A stretch of 64,000 nucleotides of DNA from DATJGR01 sp041739525 (GCA_041739525.1 JBGSNQ010000169.1:51228-115227); one strand, 5' to 3'; shown: positions 8,746 through 18,512, counted from the first letter of the stretch. A program made the numbers and translations. The notes: a model not told the origin generated them from the letters alone.

Positions 8746-9330
8746 ATGTATCGCCGACTGGACCGCCGACTTGCACGCCGAATGGCCCTGACCCTCATAC
8801 TCGCCGGCCTCTCACCTGTTGCACTCGGCGAGATCTACAAGACGGTGGATGCGAACGGCAATGTCGTCTTCACCGACATCGCGCCGGTCGATCGCTCCGG
8901 TCAGCCGGCTGCGCAGCCCGTTACGGTCGAGCCCGTCAATTCATATCAGCCGCCTCCGGCCCCGGTCTCACAGCAGGGCGACGCACCGCCTCAATCGGAC
9001 GAGGTGGGTTACTACGAGCAAGTCGACGTCATTTCTCCGGCCGAAGACGAGACCATTCGCGACAACTCCGGCAACGTCCAGATTCAGATTGCCATCTCAC
9101 CCAGGCTGCGCGGGGACCATCGTCTGATGCTGATACTCGACGGCGCCGACATAGGACTCGAAGCTGTCAACGGCGTATTCGAACTATCCAACGTCGACCG
9201 CGGCACGCACACGGCCGCCGGCCGCGTCCTTGATCGGCAGGGCAACACCGTCGTCGAGAGCAACCCGGTAACGTTCAATCTGATGCGCGTTGCACTCGGT
9301 CCCGAGAACGCCACACCCACCCCGCATTGA
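8746..9330 (+). CDS. DUF4124-domain exported protein
   Basis: The product is about 194 residues with a signal peptide (RRMALTLILAGLSPVALG). The DUF4124 motif EIYKTVDANGNVVFTD comes next, then a Pro/Gln-rich linker, then a beta-rich C-terminal region (VDVISPAEDETIRDNSGNVQ). Its function is unknown. Homologues commonly sit between glnA and ntrB in gammaproteobacteria, as here. ATG 8746 is chosen; the frame opens earlier (GTG 8695), but that start is in or against the terminator, and ATG 8782 is an alternative. It probably lives in the periplasm. Confidence 0.8.
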   Translation: MYRRLDRRLARRMALTLILAGLSPVALGEIYKTVDANGNVVFTDIAPVDRSGQPAAQPVTVEPVNSYQPPPAPVSQQGDAPPQSDEVGYYEQVDVISPAEDETIRDNSGNVQIQIAISPRLRGDHRLMLILDGADIGLEAVNGVFELSNVDRGTHTAAGRVLDRQGNTVVESNPVTFNLMRVALGPENATPTPH

Positions 9331-9372
9331 TTCGATCTAGACCACTTCCCGTTTGACCCGGGACACCTCGTC

Positions 9373-9387
9373 GCACTATTTTAGTGC
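9373..9387. promoter_or_regulatory. NtrC-type binding site upstream of ntrBC
   Basis: GCACTATTTTAGTGC is a perfect palindrome (GCACTA-TTT-TAGTGC) and very close to the consensus NtrC operator. It lies about 110 bases upstream of a sigma-54-like promoter and 200 bases before ntrB, which suggests autoregulation of the two-component pair. Confidence 0.7.
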
Positions 9388-9494
9388 ATCTGTGTCTGCC
9401 AACGAGCTCGCGTGGGCTAGACGAGGGCACTCACTTGGGGTGTCCGACGGCCTTGTGAGCAGTCACTACACCGCGTCCGCCAGCGTTGTGGGTT

Positions 9495-9510
9495 TGGTTC
9501 GATAATTGCA
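9495..9510 (+). promoter_or_regulatory. Sigma-54-like promoter of ntrBC
   Basis: TGGTTCGATAATTGCA keeps the GG and GC pairs 10 bases apart and has a full TTGCA -12 element, but it lacks CAC after TGG in the -24 element. Transcription would start near 9522. Confidence 0.55.
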
Positions 9511-9585
9511 CACACATTCCACGAGAGACGACCTGTCGCGCGCTCAGCTTGTTCTTTGCACCAATACGGAGCTTTTCACCGTCGC

Positions 9586-10647
9586 ATGCGTTCGCCCGAC
9601 TACATCCTCGATCAGCAGACCACCGCGGTCATGGCGGTGTCGGCCGATCTCGAAATCCTCTACCTCAATCAGGCCGCTGAGGCGCTGGTGGAGGCGAGCG
9701 GACACCGCTTGCTCGGAGAGCCGCTGGTACGTGTGTTCAGCGATCCGGCCACACCTCCCGCCACATTCAAAGACGCGCTGACAGCCGGGCAGGCATTCAC
9801 GAAACGCGGCGCGAGTGCACGAATCAACTCGGGCGCGACGGTGTCGGTCGACTTCACCGTCACTCCCATGCTCGACCGAAACCCGCCCGAGTTGCTGATC
9901 GAAATCCAACCGCTCGATCGATTGCTGCGCATCAACCGCGACGATCACCATGTTTCGGTTCAGGCGACCACGCGCAAACTCGTTCGCGGACTCGCACACG
10001 AAATCAAGAATCCGCTCGGCGGCATTCGTGGCGCGGCCCAACTGCTGCAACGCGAACTCGAAACGGAACGTCAACGCGATTACACGCGGATCATCATCGA
10101 AGAAGCGGATCGTCTGCGAAATCTCGTCGATCGAATGCTCGGGCCAAGCCAACTGCCGCGACTGGTTCCCGTCAACGTTCACCAGGCGCTCGAGCGTGTG
10201 GTGCAGCTGTTGCAGGCAGAGGCGCCGGGACAGATCAAATTCATTCGCGACTACGATCCGAGCCTTCCGGAAGTCGAAGCCGATCTCGAGCAGTTGATTC
10301 AGGCGTTGCTGAACATCGTGCGCAACGCGCAGCAAGCATTGGAAAAAACGCCGTCGCCGGTGATTCGGCTGACGAGCCGCATCATTCGGCAATTCACGAT
10401 TGGAACGACGCGACATCGCCAGGTCTTGCGCATCGACATCGCCGACAACGGACCAGGCATTCCGCCCGATCTGTTCGATCGCATGTACTACCCGATGATC
10501 AGCGGACGCGCCGACGGTTCCGGTCTGGGCCTTTCGATTGCGCAGAGCATCGTGAGCCAGCACGGTGGTCTGATCGAATGTGAAACGAAACCCGGTTCGA
10601 CCATCTTCAGCATCTATGTGCCTTTGGAGCAGCGGCATGGCAAGTAG
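9586..10647 (+). CDS. glnL: Nitrogen regulation sensor kinase NtrB
   Basis: NtrB (GlnL) is a soluble histidine kinase/phosphatase that controls NtrC according to PII state. An N-terminal PAS domain (residues 5-110) is followed by the dimerisation and phosphorylation helix GLAHEIKNPLGG, with His about 138. The ATPase domain has NIVRNAQQAL (N box), DNGPGIPPDLFDRMYYP (G1) and SGLGLSIAQSI (G2). There is no transmembrane helix. I use ATG 9586; a TTG at 9556 would add ten residues. ntrC begins inside its 3' end. Confidence 0.93.
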   Translation: MRSPDYILDQQTTAVMAVSADLEILYLNQAAEALVEASGHRLLGEPLVRVFSDPATPPATFKDALTAGQAFTKRGASARINSGATVSVDFTVTPMLDRNPPELLIEIQPLDRLLRINRDDHHVSVQATTRKLVRGLAHEIKNPLGGIRGAAQLLQRELETERQRDYTRIIIEEADRLRNLVDRMLGPSQLPRLVPVNVHQALERVVQLLQAEAPGQIKFIRDYDPSLPEVEADLEQLIQALLNIVRNAQQALEKTPSPVIRLTSRIIRQFTIGTTRHRQVLRIDIADNGPGIPPDLFDRMYYPMISGRADGSGLGLSIAQSIVSQHGGLIECETKPGSTIFSIYVPLEQRHGK

Positions 10648-12061
10648 CACCAGCAACGTATGGGTCATCGACGACGATCGCTCGATTCGATGGGTGCTCG
10701 AGCGAGCGCTCGAGCAAGCCGGAATGACGACGATGACATTCGACAACGGCGACGCGATGTTGCAGCGCCTGTCGCGTGAACAGCCAGACGTGATCATCAG
10801 CGACATTCGTATGCCCGGCATCGACGGCATCGCGCTGCTCGAGCGCGTGCACAACGATCTGCCGAAGCTGCCCGTCATCATCATGACGGCGCACTCCGAC
10901 CTCGAGAGCGCCGTGAGTTCGTACCAGAGCGGCGCGTTCGACTATCTGCCTAAGCCGTTCGACGTCGACGACGCGATGGCGATGGTGCGTCGCGCCGTAA
11001 CGCACGCGCACGAACAGAAATCCGAGCACGTTCCCGAGGAAGTGGGTCCGACCGAAATCATCGGACAAGCACCTGCGATGCAGGAAGTGTTTCGCGCCAT
11101 AGGACGGTTGTCTCATTCGAACGTCACGGTACTGATCAACGGTGAGTCCGGTAGCGGAAAGGAACTCGTCGCGCGCGCATTGCATCGACACAGTCCGCGC
11201 GCAGCAGCGACGTTCATCGCGTTGAATATGGCCGCCATTCCCAAAGACCTCGTCGAAGCAGAGTTGTTCGGCCATGAGAAAGGCGCGTTCACCGGCGCGG
11301 CACAACAGCGCGTCGGGCGATTCGAGCAAGCCGACGGTGGCACGCTGTTCCTGGACGAAATCGGCGACATGCCGCCCGATACGCAAACGCGTTTGTTGCG
11401 CGTGCTCGCCGACGGAGAGTTCTATCGCGTCGGCGGGCACTCGCCAGTGCGTGTGGACGTGCGCATCATCGCGGCCACGCACCAGAATCTTGAACGCCTG
11501 GTCGAACAAGGCTCGTTCCGCGAAGACCTCTTTCACCGCCTCAACGTCATCCGCATTCACCTGCCGCGCCTGACCGAACGTCGTGAAGACATTCCCCTGC
11601 TCGCCCGACATTTCCTCAAAGCCGCGGCCGCAGAACTCGGCGGCGAAACGAAGGTTCTGCGGCCTGAAACCGAGCAATATCTGGCCGGGTTGCCCTGGCC
11701 GGGAAACGTGCGGCAATTGGAGAACACCTGTCGCTGGCTGACGGTAATGGCGTCGGGGCGCGACGTTTACGTCGACGATCTGCCACCGGAGCTGCGTGCC
11801 ATCGAGAGCGCAGGCACGTCGACGAGCGACTGGGAGACAGCGCTCGGTCGTTGGGCGCATGAAGAGCTCGCACGCATACAACCCGGCAACGGCATGCCGC
11901 TGCTCGATACGGCAGTTCCGCGCTTCGAACGCATCGTCATCGAAGCTGCCCTCGCGCGTAGTGGCGGACGCCGCCGCGATGCCTCCGTTCTGCTCGGCTG
12001 GGGACGCAACACGCTGACGCGCAAGATGAAGGAACTGAACATGAAGTCGGCGGGCGAATAG
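10637..12061 (+). CDS. glnG: Nitrogen regulation response regulator NtrC
   Basis: NtrC (GlnG) is the sigma-54 activator of nitrogen-assimilation promoters. The 474-residue product has a receiver domain (DDD near residue 13, phosphoacceptor Asp56 in IISDIRMPG). An AAA+ domain follows, with Walker A GESGSGKE, the sigma-54-contacting GAFTGA loop, Walker B GGTLFLDEIGDM, and WPGNVRQLEN. A Fis-type helix-turn-helix (RRRDASVLLGWGRNTLTRK) closes the protein. ATG 10637 overlaps ntrB by 11 bases and has GGAG 7 bases upstream. Sites resembling its operator occur before glnA and ntrB. Confidence 0.97.
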   Translation: MASSTSNVWVIDDDRSIRWVLERALEQAGMTTMTFDNGDAMLQRLSREQPDVIISDIRMPGIDGIALLERVHNDLPKLPVIIMTAHSDLESAVSSYQSGAFDYLPKPFDVDDAMAMVRRAVTHAHEQKSEHVPEEVGPTEIIGQAPAMQEVFRAIGRLSHSNVTVLINGESGSGKELVARALHRHSPRAAATFIALNMAAIPKDLVEAELFGHEKGAFTGAAQQRVGRFEQADGGTLFLDEIGDMPPDTQTRLLRVLADGEFYRVGGHSPVRVDVRIIAATHQNLERLVEQGSFREDLFHRLNVIRIHLPRLTERREDIPLLARHFLKAAAAELGGETKVLRPETEQYLAGLPWPGNVRQLENTCRWLTVMASGRDVYVDDLPPELRAIESAGTSTSDWETALGRWAHEELARIQPGNGMPLLDTAVPRFERIVIEAALARSGGRRRDASVLLGWGRNTLTRKMKELNMKSAGE

Positions 12062-12100
12062 CCGGCTGGCAATCTTGTCGGGAGCATCTAGCCTTCATGG

Positions 12101-15100
12101 ATGGGCGCACGCTCCCGGTCGATCATTGCGCTGATGTTCTCGCTTGCGCTCGCACCTGAGCCTGCTGGCGCATCGACCTATGACGTCTCCACTGTTTCCT
12201 CGAACTGGATCGCGTCGACCGGCCACACCGTTATTTCAGCGTGGGCGGCGGGCATCTGCCCTGACACGATCGGCGACGACAGCCTCTCAGCACCCCTGAA
12301 TCTCGGCTTTTCCTTTCGTCTCGGTGCAACCAGTTTTACGCAGCTGCGCGTGAGTACGAACGGCCGCGTGCAGTTCAACAACACCTATTGCAACAACGGT
12401 TCCGCTGCCGCCGGCAACCCTCGCACGTACAGGAACCCGCTGCCCGATGCGAATTTCGGAAACGTACTACGGATATACGGCGCCGATCTGGACGTAAGCG
12501 CCGCCGGCACGATCACGTACGCGACCACCGGCACTGCGCCGAACCGGATCTTCGTCGTCACCTGGAACAACGTCTCGGCATGGCGCCAGGGCGGCGCGCA
12601 AAACCGGGGCGCAGGCACGTCGTACAACCTGCAGATTCAGCTGCACGAAAACGGCGACTTCTATTTCGTGTACGGCACCTCCGACGACATCAGCGAACCC
12701 AGCAACACCGCGATGGGACCCGCGCAGATCGGCTGGCAGATCGATTTGAAGGATTACGCCCTGATCGGCACAGGTCTACCTTCCAACGGCACCGCGTATC
12801 GCTTCACACTGGCCCGCTCCTTCGCCGAATACCGGATGGATGAAGGTTCCTGGAACGGCGCCGCCGGGGAAGTTGCCGACTCGAGCGGGAACGGACGCAA
12901 CGGGTCGCGAGTGGCATCGCCCCTCACCGCCTCGGTTGTACAGACCATCGCCGCAGGCAAGGTCTGTCGCGCGATGGATGTACCCGACAACGGTGGTAAC
13001 AGCCAGTTCGACGCCGTCAACTCGGGCGTAACGCCAAGCGGCGTGGGCTCGCTAGGCTCGATCACATTCTGGTGGCGCGCTCGCAGCAGCTGGAACGGTT
13101 CGGCGAACTACCTGTTCGACGCAACAACACAAGCCAGCAGACTGTTCTACCTCGGCAAGCGCAACAATGGCCGGCTGCGGTTCGAGATCACCGACAACGC
13201 GTCCACGCCCGTCACCGTAGCCGCGGAAACCGCCAATCAAAGCGTTGCCGCCAACACATGGAAACACATCGCCGTGACGTGGCGACTCGTCGCCGGAACG
13301 AGCGCGACGATCCTCAACATCTATCTCGACGGTGCTCTCGTTGCGACCGCTAGCGGCACCACCAACGGACAATTCAACGCATCGCTGAATACCTTGTACA
13401 TCGGCGACAACCGCAGTTCCGCATCCAACGGAATGACCGGCTCGCCCACGTCGGCAGATGGGACGATCGACGAATTCCGCATCTACCCCCGCACACTCAC
13501 CGCAGCCGATGTACTGAGCGTAATGGCCGAAACGCGCGCGACTTGCCCCTCACTAGGCGCGTCGCACTTTGTGCTCTCGCATAGCGGACACGGCATAAAC
13601 TGCCGCGTCGAACCAGTTGCGGTTTACGCGCTCGACGGCCTCAATGGTCTGGTCGGAACGTATTCCGGCGCGACCACGCTAACGACACAATCGGGGCGCG
13701 GTACGTGGAGTTTGATTTCGGGACACGGAACGCTGGCCGACTCAACACCGGACGACGGCCTGGCGAGCTATCAGTTCGTTCCGGCCGACGGCGGCCAAGC
13801 CGTGTTTGGTGTCTACTACCCGGCCGGGTCTTCACCGATCGACATTGCCGTTTACCAGACCGACGACCCGACCATTCACGACGATGGCATCGAAGGGCCG
13901 CTTGCGTTCAGCCCTAACGGCTTCACGGTGACGGGAAGCGCATTGAGCAACCCGCCGCCCGGCTCCATCGACTCGCCGGTAACAACCCAAACTGCGGGAA
14001 CGACGTTCCAGGTCTATCTCACGGCTTACGGCCAGACCCCAACGGATCCGCAATGTGGCGTGATCGAGACATACACCGGGCCGCACCAGCTTTCGTTCTG
14101 GAACGATCACGTGAATCCCTCGCCGGGCGTCATGAATGCAACCGTCAACAGCGCTACGGTGGGATGGAGCGAAGCTGCGGCCACGGCACAGAACGTCACG
14201 TTCAGCCTTGGCCAGGCTCAGCTTTCCATCAAGTACAAAGACGTCGGTTCGATTCGTTTGCAGATGAAGGACTCCACCGCTCTTCCCAGTGAGATACGCG
14301 GTTCGACTAACGCGTTTGTGGTGAAGCCCGCCAATCTCGCGATCACGCGGGTGGAAACGCTGACGGGCGTTGCGAATCCCGGTGCAACGAACGCCGTCGG
14401 TCCGGCCTTCGTTGCAGCCGGTGCGCCGTTTCGCATCGAAGTGGACGCGTTGGATTCGGAGGGCAGCCTCACCCCGAGCTTCGGAACCGAGACGCCGCCC
14501 GAGGGGATTCGCATCGGCAGTTCGACACTGATCGTGCCGGCGGGCGGGCGCAACGGGAGCAGCGGCACGGGTACGCTCGGAGGGGCAATCGCATTTGCAC
14601 CGACAGCCACTAAAGGGCGCTTCCGGGATGATTCCGCAACGTTCGACGAAGCCGGGATCATCCGCATCGTCGCGAGCGTGGCCGACGGCGACTATCTCGG
14701 CGGCGGCGCCGTCAACTCGACGCCCAGCGGAAACGTTGGTCGATTTCCGCCGGCACGTTTTGCGCTCGCGGCAGGCAGCTCCGTAGTACCTGCGTGCACC
14801 GGATTCACGTACATGGATGACGCGCAACTCGGCGTTCACTATCGGCTCGAGGCTCGCGAAGCGAACGGCGGTATTACCCAGAACTACGACGCGACGCTGC
14901 TGGGAACGAATGCGGTGGCAACGATCGCCGCCGCCGCGGAGAACGGCGACGCCGGCACCGATCTGGGTGCGCGCCTAAGCAGTATCGTTGTGCCGTGGAC
15001 GCTCGGAGCGGCGACGTTCGATTCCACCACGACCGCATTCCGCCGCAATCCAGCACCTGATGGTCCCTATGACGCTCTCGACATCGGCATTCGCACCATC

Positions 15101-15637
15101 GACCCGTTGCACGACACATCGCTCTCCGCGGCAAACATGAACGCTGCGACTACCGGAGACTGCACCACGGCCAACAACTGCGACGCGGTGAAGATCGGAT
15201 CGGCAATGAAGGTGCGCCATGGCCGGTTCATGGTGAAACCGGCGTTCGGTCCGGAATCGTTGCCGCTGGGCGTGTCGCTGGAAGCGCAGTACTTCGACGG
15301 CTCGCTCTTTGCGCGCAACACGCTCGACGCGTGTACCACCTACGCTTCTTCGCAAGCGTCGCTGTCGGGATTCAACGGCAACCTGTCCGTCGGCGAAACC
15401 ACCGTTACTGCCCCCGGCACCGCGACCACGCTCGTCTCCGGCGAATCGACCACAACCGCGCCGTTGTCGTTGTCCGCGCCAGGCATCGGCAACGACGGCG
15501 CCGTCGACGTACGCGTCGATGTACCGGCCTATCTGGAATTCGACTGGTCGGGCACCGGCGCCACGGATCCCACCGGCAACGCACGCTTCGGCCGCTATCG
15601 CGGCGACGACCGCATCGTCTTCTGGCGCGAACTCTGA
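12101..15637 (+). CDS. mshQ: MshQ-like exported adhesin-type protein with LamG and DUF6701 regions
   Basis: This is a 1178-residue exported protein with a signal peptide (SIIALMFSLALAPEPAGA). Residues 25-240 form a beta-rich region. Next is a concanavalin/LamG-like region (about 245-465; DNGGNSQFDAVNSG, WKHIAVTWR, YLDGALVA, SADGTIDEFRIY). The long Thr/Ser/Gly-rich C-terminal part resembles the DUF6701 tail of MshQ and ends GNARFGRYRGDDRIVFWREL. MshQ proteins go with MSHA pili and are probably surface adhesive parts. Here the gene faces the msh operon (stop 15637 against the mshP stop at 15666) instead of following mshP. The ATG lacks a well-spaced Shine-Dalgarno, so the start is uncertain. 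Confidence 0.75.
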   Translation: MGARSRSIIALMFSLALAPEPAGASTYDVSTVSSNWIASTGHTVISAWAAGICPDTIGDDSLSAPLNLGFSFRLGATSFTQLRVSTNGRVQFNNTYCNNGSAAAGNPRTYRNPLPDANFGNVLRIYGADLDVSAAGTITYATTGTAPNRIFVVTWNNVSAWRQGGAQNRGAGTSYNLQIQLHENGDFYFVYGTSDDISEPSNTAMGPAQIGWQIDLKDYALIGTGLPSNGTAYRFTLARSFAEYRMDEGSWNGAAGEVADSSGNGRNGSRVASPLTASVVQTIAAGKVCRAMDVPDNGGNSQFDAVNSGVTPSGVGSLGSITFWWRARSSWNGSANYLFDATTQASRLFYLGKRNNGRLRFEITDNASTPVTVAAETANQSVAANTWKHIAVTWRLVAGTSATILNIYLDGALVATASGTTNGQFNASLNTLYIGDNRSSASNGMTGSPTSADGTIDEFRIYPRTLTAADVLSVMAETRATCPSLGASHFVLSHSGHGINCRVEPVAVYALDGLNGLVGTYSGATTLTTQSGRGTWSLISGHGTLADSTPDDGLASYQFVPADGGQAVFGVYYPAGSSPIDIAVYQTDDPTIHDDGIEGPLAFSPNGFTVTGSALSNPPPGSIDSPVTTQTAGTTFQVYLTAYGQTPTDPQCGVIETYTGPHQLSFWNDHVNPSPGVMNATVNSATVGWSEAAATAQNVTFSLGQAQLSIKYKDVGSIRLQMKDSTALPSEIRGSTNAFVVKPANLAITRVETLTGVANPGATNAVGPAFVAAGAPFRIEVDALDSEGSLTPSFGTETPPEGIRIGSSTLIVPAGGRNGSSGTGTLGGAIAFAPTATKGRFRDDSATFDEAGIIRIVASVADGDYLGGGAVNSTPSGNVGRFPPARFALAAGSSVVPACTGFTYMDDAQLGVHYRLEAREANGGITQNYDATLLGTNAVATIAAAAENGDAGTDLGARLSSIVVPWTLGAATFDSTTTAFRRNPAPDGPYDALDIGIRTIDPLHDTSLSAANMNAATTGDCTTANNCDAVKIGSAMKVRHGRFMVKPAFGPESLPLGVSLEAQYFDGSLFARNTLDACTTYASSQASLSGFNGNLSVGETTVTAPGTATTLVSGESTTTAPLSLSAPGIGNDGAVDVRVDVPAYLEFDWSGTGATDPTGNARFGRYRGDDRIVFWREL

Positions 15638-15665
15638 TCGGCGAGTTCGACCGCCAGTCTTTCCA

Positions 15666-16058
15666 CTAAGGCGCGCTGGCTCTAACCGCGATGCGTCGCT
15701 CGGCAACTTCGGTGCCTGTCGAACATCGCCCGCGGCTCTCGAGGTCATAGCGCGTAACACCATTCACCGAAACGGCAGTACAGGACACCGTCGCCTGGCA
15801 GCCTTCGAGCCCGGGTTCGCTGAACGGAAACACGCGCGCACTGCAGTCCGGCGTACCTTCCGGCGCGAACACGCGATTCAGCGACAGTTGTGCACCGCTG
15901 TCGGCCGCCAGGAACGCTTTGTACGCGAGCACACCCTGCACGTAACCAGCGGCGCCGGAACGCACCAGGCTTGCCACTCCAACGGCCAGGCTCGCGACCA
16001 CCACGATCAGAAAAATCGCCGCAATCAAACCGATACCGCGCTGGCGATTAGGGAACAT
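15666..16058 (-). CDS. mshP: MshP-like pilus assembly protein (PilX-type N-terminus)
   Basis: This 130-residue protein opens with QRGIGLIAAIFLIVVVASLA, the PilX/MshP-type hydrophobic helix. A small extracytoplasmic domain follows with four cysteines (PDCSAR, EGCQAT, VSCTAV, GRCSTG). It is the last gene of the minus-strand msh cluster, and its ATG overlaps the mshO stop by 11 bases. It is likely a minor pseudopilin-like part that helps pilus initiation. Confidence 0.75.
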   Translation of the reverse strand: MFPNRQRGIGLIAAIFLIVVVASLAVGVASLVRSGAAGYVQGVLAYKAFLAADSGAQLSLNRVFAPEGTPDCSARVFPFSEPGLEGCQATVSCTAVSVNGVTRYDLESRGRCSTGTEVAERRIAVRASAP

Positions 16059-16854
16059 TGCGAAGCTGCACTACGTGGTGAATCTGTAGCGCATCGGGGC
16101 CATCGACGAACTCGAGGTCCACCGACACTTCGGCATTGCGTGTCAACGTAGCGTTCGAGACGGTGAACGGCGGAAACGTTGCATTCACGCCCTCGCCGAT
16201 CAGACCGCGCCCGGGCATGCTCGTTGGCAACGTCGTAGCAGTCGGTTGTGTCGCTGCGTAGCCGTAGTTCTGGTAGCGCCACAGCCGGTTTCCATCCACG
16301 CAATACGACACCGGTTCGCGCACCATGTAGAAGCGCCGCTCGGGCGACTCGACCGGAAAGCGATGCGACGCCGCCAGGGTTACACGCACCACGTTGTTCG
16401 CATCCGGTGCTCCGAAGGTTGCCGCGGGCGAAATCGCTCCCGGATCGGTCAACGAATAGACAGTTGCCGCGCTGTCCGGGAATACGGCTATGCGCGTTCC
16501 TGTCATCGCGGCATCAATCGGCGCGGCCGCATTGAAGGTGGCGCTGGTGATGGCTACGGGCAGATTCAAATACGTAGAGCCGCCTTCCACCGGAATGAAT
16601 TCGAGGCAATTGCCCGACACCCGCGCGCTATTCGGCAGTGCATTGCGCAGTTCACGCGTCACCCGCTCGGCCGCCAGGCGCAATGTGCTGCCGAGTTCGG
16701 TGCGCCGCACCGTGTTCGCATATCCATCGCTTGCGTCGGTGATGAACGAGACCACACCGATGGAGAGAATGCCCATAACGGTGATGACCACGACCAGTTC
16801 GATCAGCGTGAACCCGCCGACCGGTGCCGCGCGTTGTGCACACCTGCGCGCCAT
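16048..16854 (-). CDS. mshO: MshO-like prepilin
   Basis: The 268-residue product has a class III/IV prepilin signal: a short positive leader, then GG|FTLIELVVVITVMGIL with the Glu5 of pilins, followed by a long globular region. Cleavage by prepilin peptidase at G|F is expected. Its ATG shares one base with the mshD stop (TGATG). Size and position fit MshO, a minor pilin of MSHA systems. Confidence 0.78.
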   Translation of the reverse strand: MARRCAQRAAPVGGFTLIELVVVITVMGILSIGVVSFITDASDGYANTVRRTELGSTLRLAAERVTRELRNALPNSARVSGNCLEFIPVEGGSTYLNLPVAITSATFNAAAPIDAAMTGTRIAVFPDSAATVYSLTDPGAISPAATFGAPDANNVVRVTLAASHRFPVESPERRFYMVREPVSYCVDGNRLWRYQNYGYAATQPTATTLPTSMPGRGLIGEGVNATFPPFTVSNATLTRNAEVSVDLEFVDGPDALQIHHVVQLRNVP

Positions 16855-17441
16855 CAGAAATTGCCCCGCAACGCGCTGAACGACATCGCTCCGCTTTCCG
16901 GCGTCGAAACGGTTACGGTTACGAGCTTGGCGTCGGTCGGCCCGTCGAGACCCAGCTGCGCTACCTGCGCCGGTGTTGCGTATGCCACCGACACGGCGAC
17001 GCGATAGCTGTCGTAATCGGCACGCGGGTTTCCGTTCACGTCGCGCGGCGGTTGCTCCATCAAGCCGTTGTAGTCATCAACGTCATCGAATTGCGCGCGC
17101 GTTTCGCCGTCGTTGAATGCGGCCGCGCTCGAGCACGCGGTCGTCGTTGTGGAGCACGGCGGAACACCGCCTGATGGTGAGCGTTCGTCGTAGCGTCGCC
17201 CGAGGATCTCCTCCATGTACGACTCCGCGAGCGCAACCGCCTTGGGTTGCCACATCGCATCGGACTGATGGCGCAGACCCAGACTCAACGAGAACATCAC
17301 TCCGAGCGCGGCAATGCTGATGATCAGCATGGTCACGATCAATTCGATCAGGGTGAACCCACGCGGCCGCCTCGCCCAGCTACGTTGCGTGTCAGCTGCA
17401 GTTGCCACGGTATGCATGTCCGGTGGACCCGATACAGACAC
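16854..17441 (-). CDS. mshD: MshD-like prepilin
   Basis: The leader is long for a prepilin (about 27 residues, ending RRPRG), then FTLIELIVTMLIISIAALGVM with the conserved Glu5. The globular part has one Cys pair (PPCSTTTTACSS). ATG 17441 and ATG 17417 are both possible starts, and either overlaps the end of the preceding prepilin gene. Order and size fit MshD, a minor pilin. Confidence 0.75.
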   Translation of the reverse strand: MSVSGPPDMHTVATAADTQRSWARRPRGFTLIELIVTMLIISIAALGVMFSLSLGLRHQSDAMWQPKAVALAESYMEEILGRRYDERSPSGGVPPCSTTTTACSSAAAFNDGETRAQFDDVDDYNGLMEQPPRDVNGNPRADYDSYRVAVSVAYATPAQVAQLGLDGPTDAKLVTVTVSTPESGAMSFSALRGNF

Positions 17442-17940
17442 TCGATACTGAATCGCCGCTTGCAGTGACGCTCACGCCGGAACCCGTGTTCAAGACTGTC
17501 GCCGCCACTGTTCCGGCGGCGAGGTCGCCGACGCCATCGAAAACCAGACGCAGGGACGCGGCGGGCCCTAACGACGCGCTCAAGGCGCCGTTCGACACGG
17601 TGAGACTTGTGTTCGCTAGATCGGCCCGTTCCTCGTGCGCGGTAACTACCGAGGATCCGTCGTCAACCAACACCCGGAAGCGCCAGTCGCCGGCGTTCTG
17701 ATCGACGTCGAGACTGATGCTCGCATCCTGGCGAGACAACGCGGTCTGCTGCGCGAGCCTGCCGAGAGCGATCAGTTGTTGGGAAACCAACGCCGGTGCG
17801 TACGCATTGCTGCCGACCATACGGCTCATCGCCGTTGCAGCAAGAATGCCCAGCAACAGCAGGACGGCGACGAGCTCTACAACCGTGAATCCGTCGACGA
17901 GATCGCCGCGCATCGATTCGGGCCAGCGTGCGCGACCCAT
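17392..17940 (-). CDS. mshC: MshC-like prepilin
   Basis: This 182-residue prepilin has the processing site DG|FTVVELVAVLLLLGIL, then a beta-rich head with a C-terminal cysteine pair (VCIGSTGHAYRGNC). ATG 17940 is taken; ATG 17913 would give a shorter leader (MRGDLVDG) of more usual length, and neither has a clear ribosome binding site. It lies 29 bases after the main pilin gene and overlaps the next prepilin gene by up to 50 bases. Confidence 0.72.
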   Translation of the reverse strand: MGRARWPESMRGDLVDGFTVVELVAVLLLLGILAATAMSRMVGSNAYAPALVSQQLIALGRLAQQTALSRQDASISLDVDQNAGDWRFRVLVDDGSSVVTAHEERADLANTSLTVSNGALSASLGPAASLRLVFDGVGDLAAGTVAATVLNTGSGVSVTASGDSVSSVCIGSTGHAYRGNCS

Positions 17941-17969
17941 CGGATCATCACGACGCGATGGGGCAGCGC

Positions 17970-18512
17970 TTACAGCGTTGCTGTCGTCGCGGTCAGCAAA
18001 CCGGTAGTGGACGTGTAAGTCAGCAGCGGCACTACCGAACCCGCGGTGTTGTCCTGCCCGGTGTAGTAGTAGCTGCAGTTCACGCCGTTAACCACGGCCG
18101 TGAAATCCGTCGTACTGCCAACCACGTTGGCGGCAGCTGCAACGCTTCTGATGGTCGGCGCGCCGGCTTGCAGAACGCCGGTGAAGATCGCTGCGCAATC
18201 CGCCGAAGTCGTTACGTTGCTGCCTGTTCCACTGCGATTTGCAGTTCCATACGGGAATCCGTTGGCGTTGGTGCGCAGGTTGTTGAACTCGTTGATCTGC
18301 GTGTTCGCCGCCGGTTGTTGTTCAGCGACCCATTGCGCGTGATACAGCGAAATGCCCGTTTGCATCCCGCCTTGAACGCCTTCGACAACCGCGGCGTGCG
18401 CCTCGGAATCGACGTTCATGAAACGCGGCAACGCGGTTGCGGCCAGGATGCCCAACAGAATGATGACCACGACCAATTCGATGATCGTGAAGCCGGAACT
18501 CGCCCGATGCAT
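17970..18512 (-). CDS. mshA: MSHA-type major pilin
   Basis: The 180-residue prepilin has the short leader MHRASSG and the mature start FTIIELVVVIILLGILAATA with Glu5. Ahead of ATG 18512 is a strong Shine-Dalgarno (AGGAG at 18520-18524), the best in the cluster, as expected for an abundant subunit. The head holds two cysteines (SADCAAIF and GVNCSYYY) that can form the usual C-terminal disulfide loop. The 139 bases upstream, after the oxidoreductase gene, probably hold its own promoter; I did not find a sigma-54 site there. Confidence 0.85.
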   Translation of the reverse strand: MHRASSGFTIIELVVVIILLGILAATALPRFMNVDSEAHAAVVEGVQGGMQTGISLYHAQWVAEQQPAANTQINEFNNLRTNANGFPYGTANRSGTGSNVTTSADCAAIFTGVLQAGAPTIRSVAAAANVVGSTTDFTAVVNGVNCSYYYTGQDNTAGSVVPLLTYTSTTGLLTATTATL

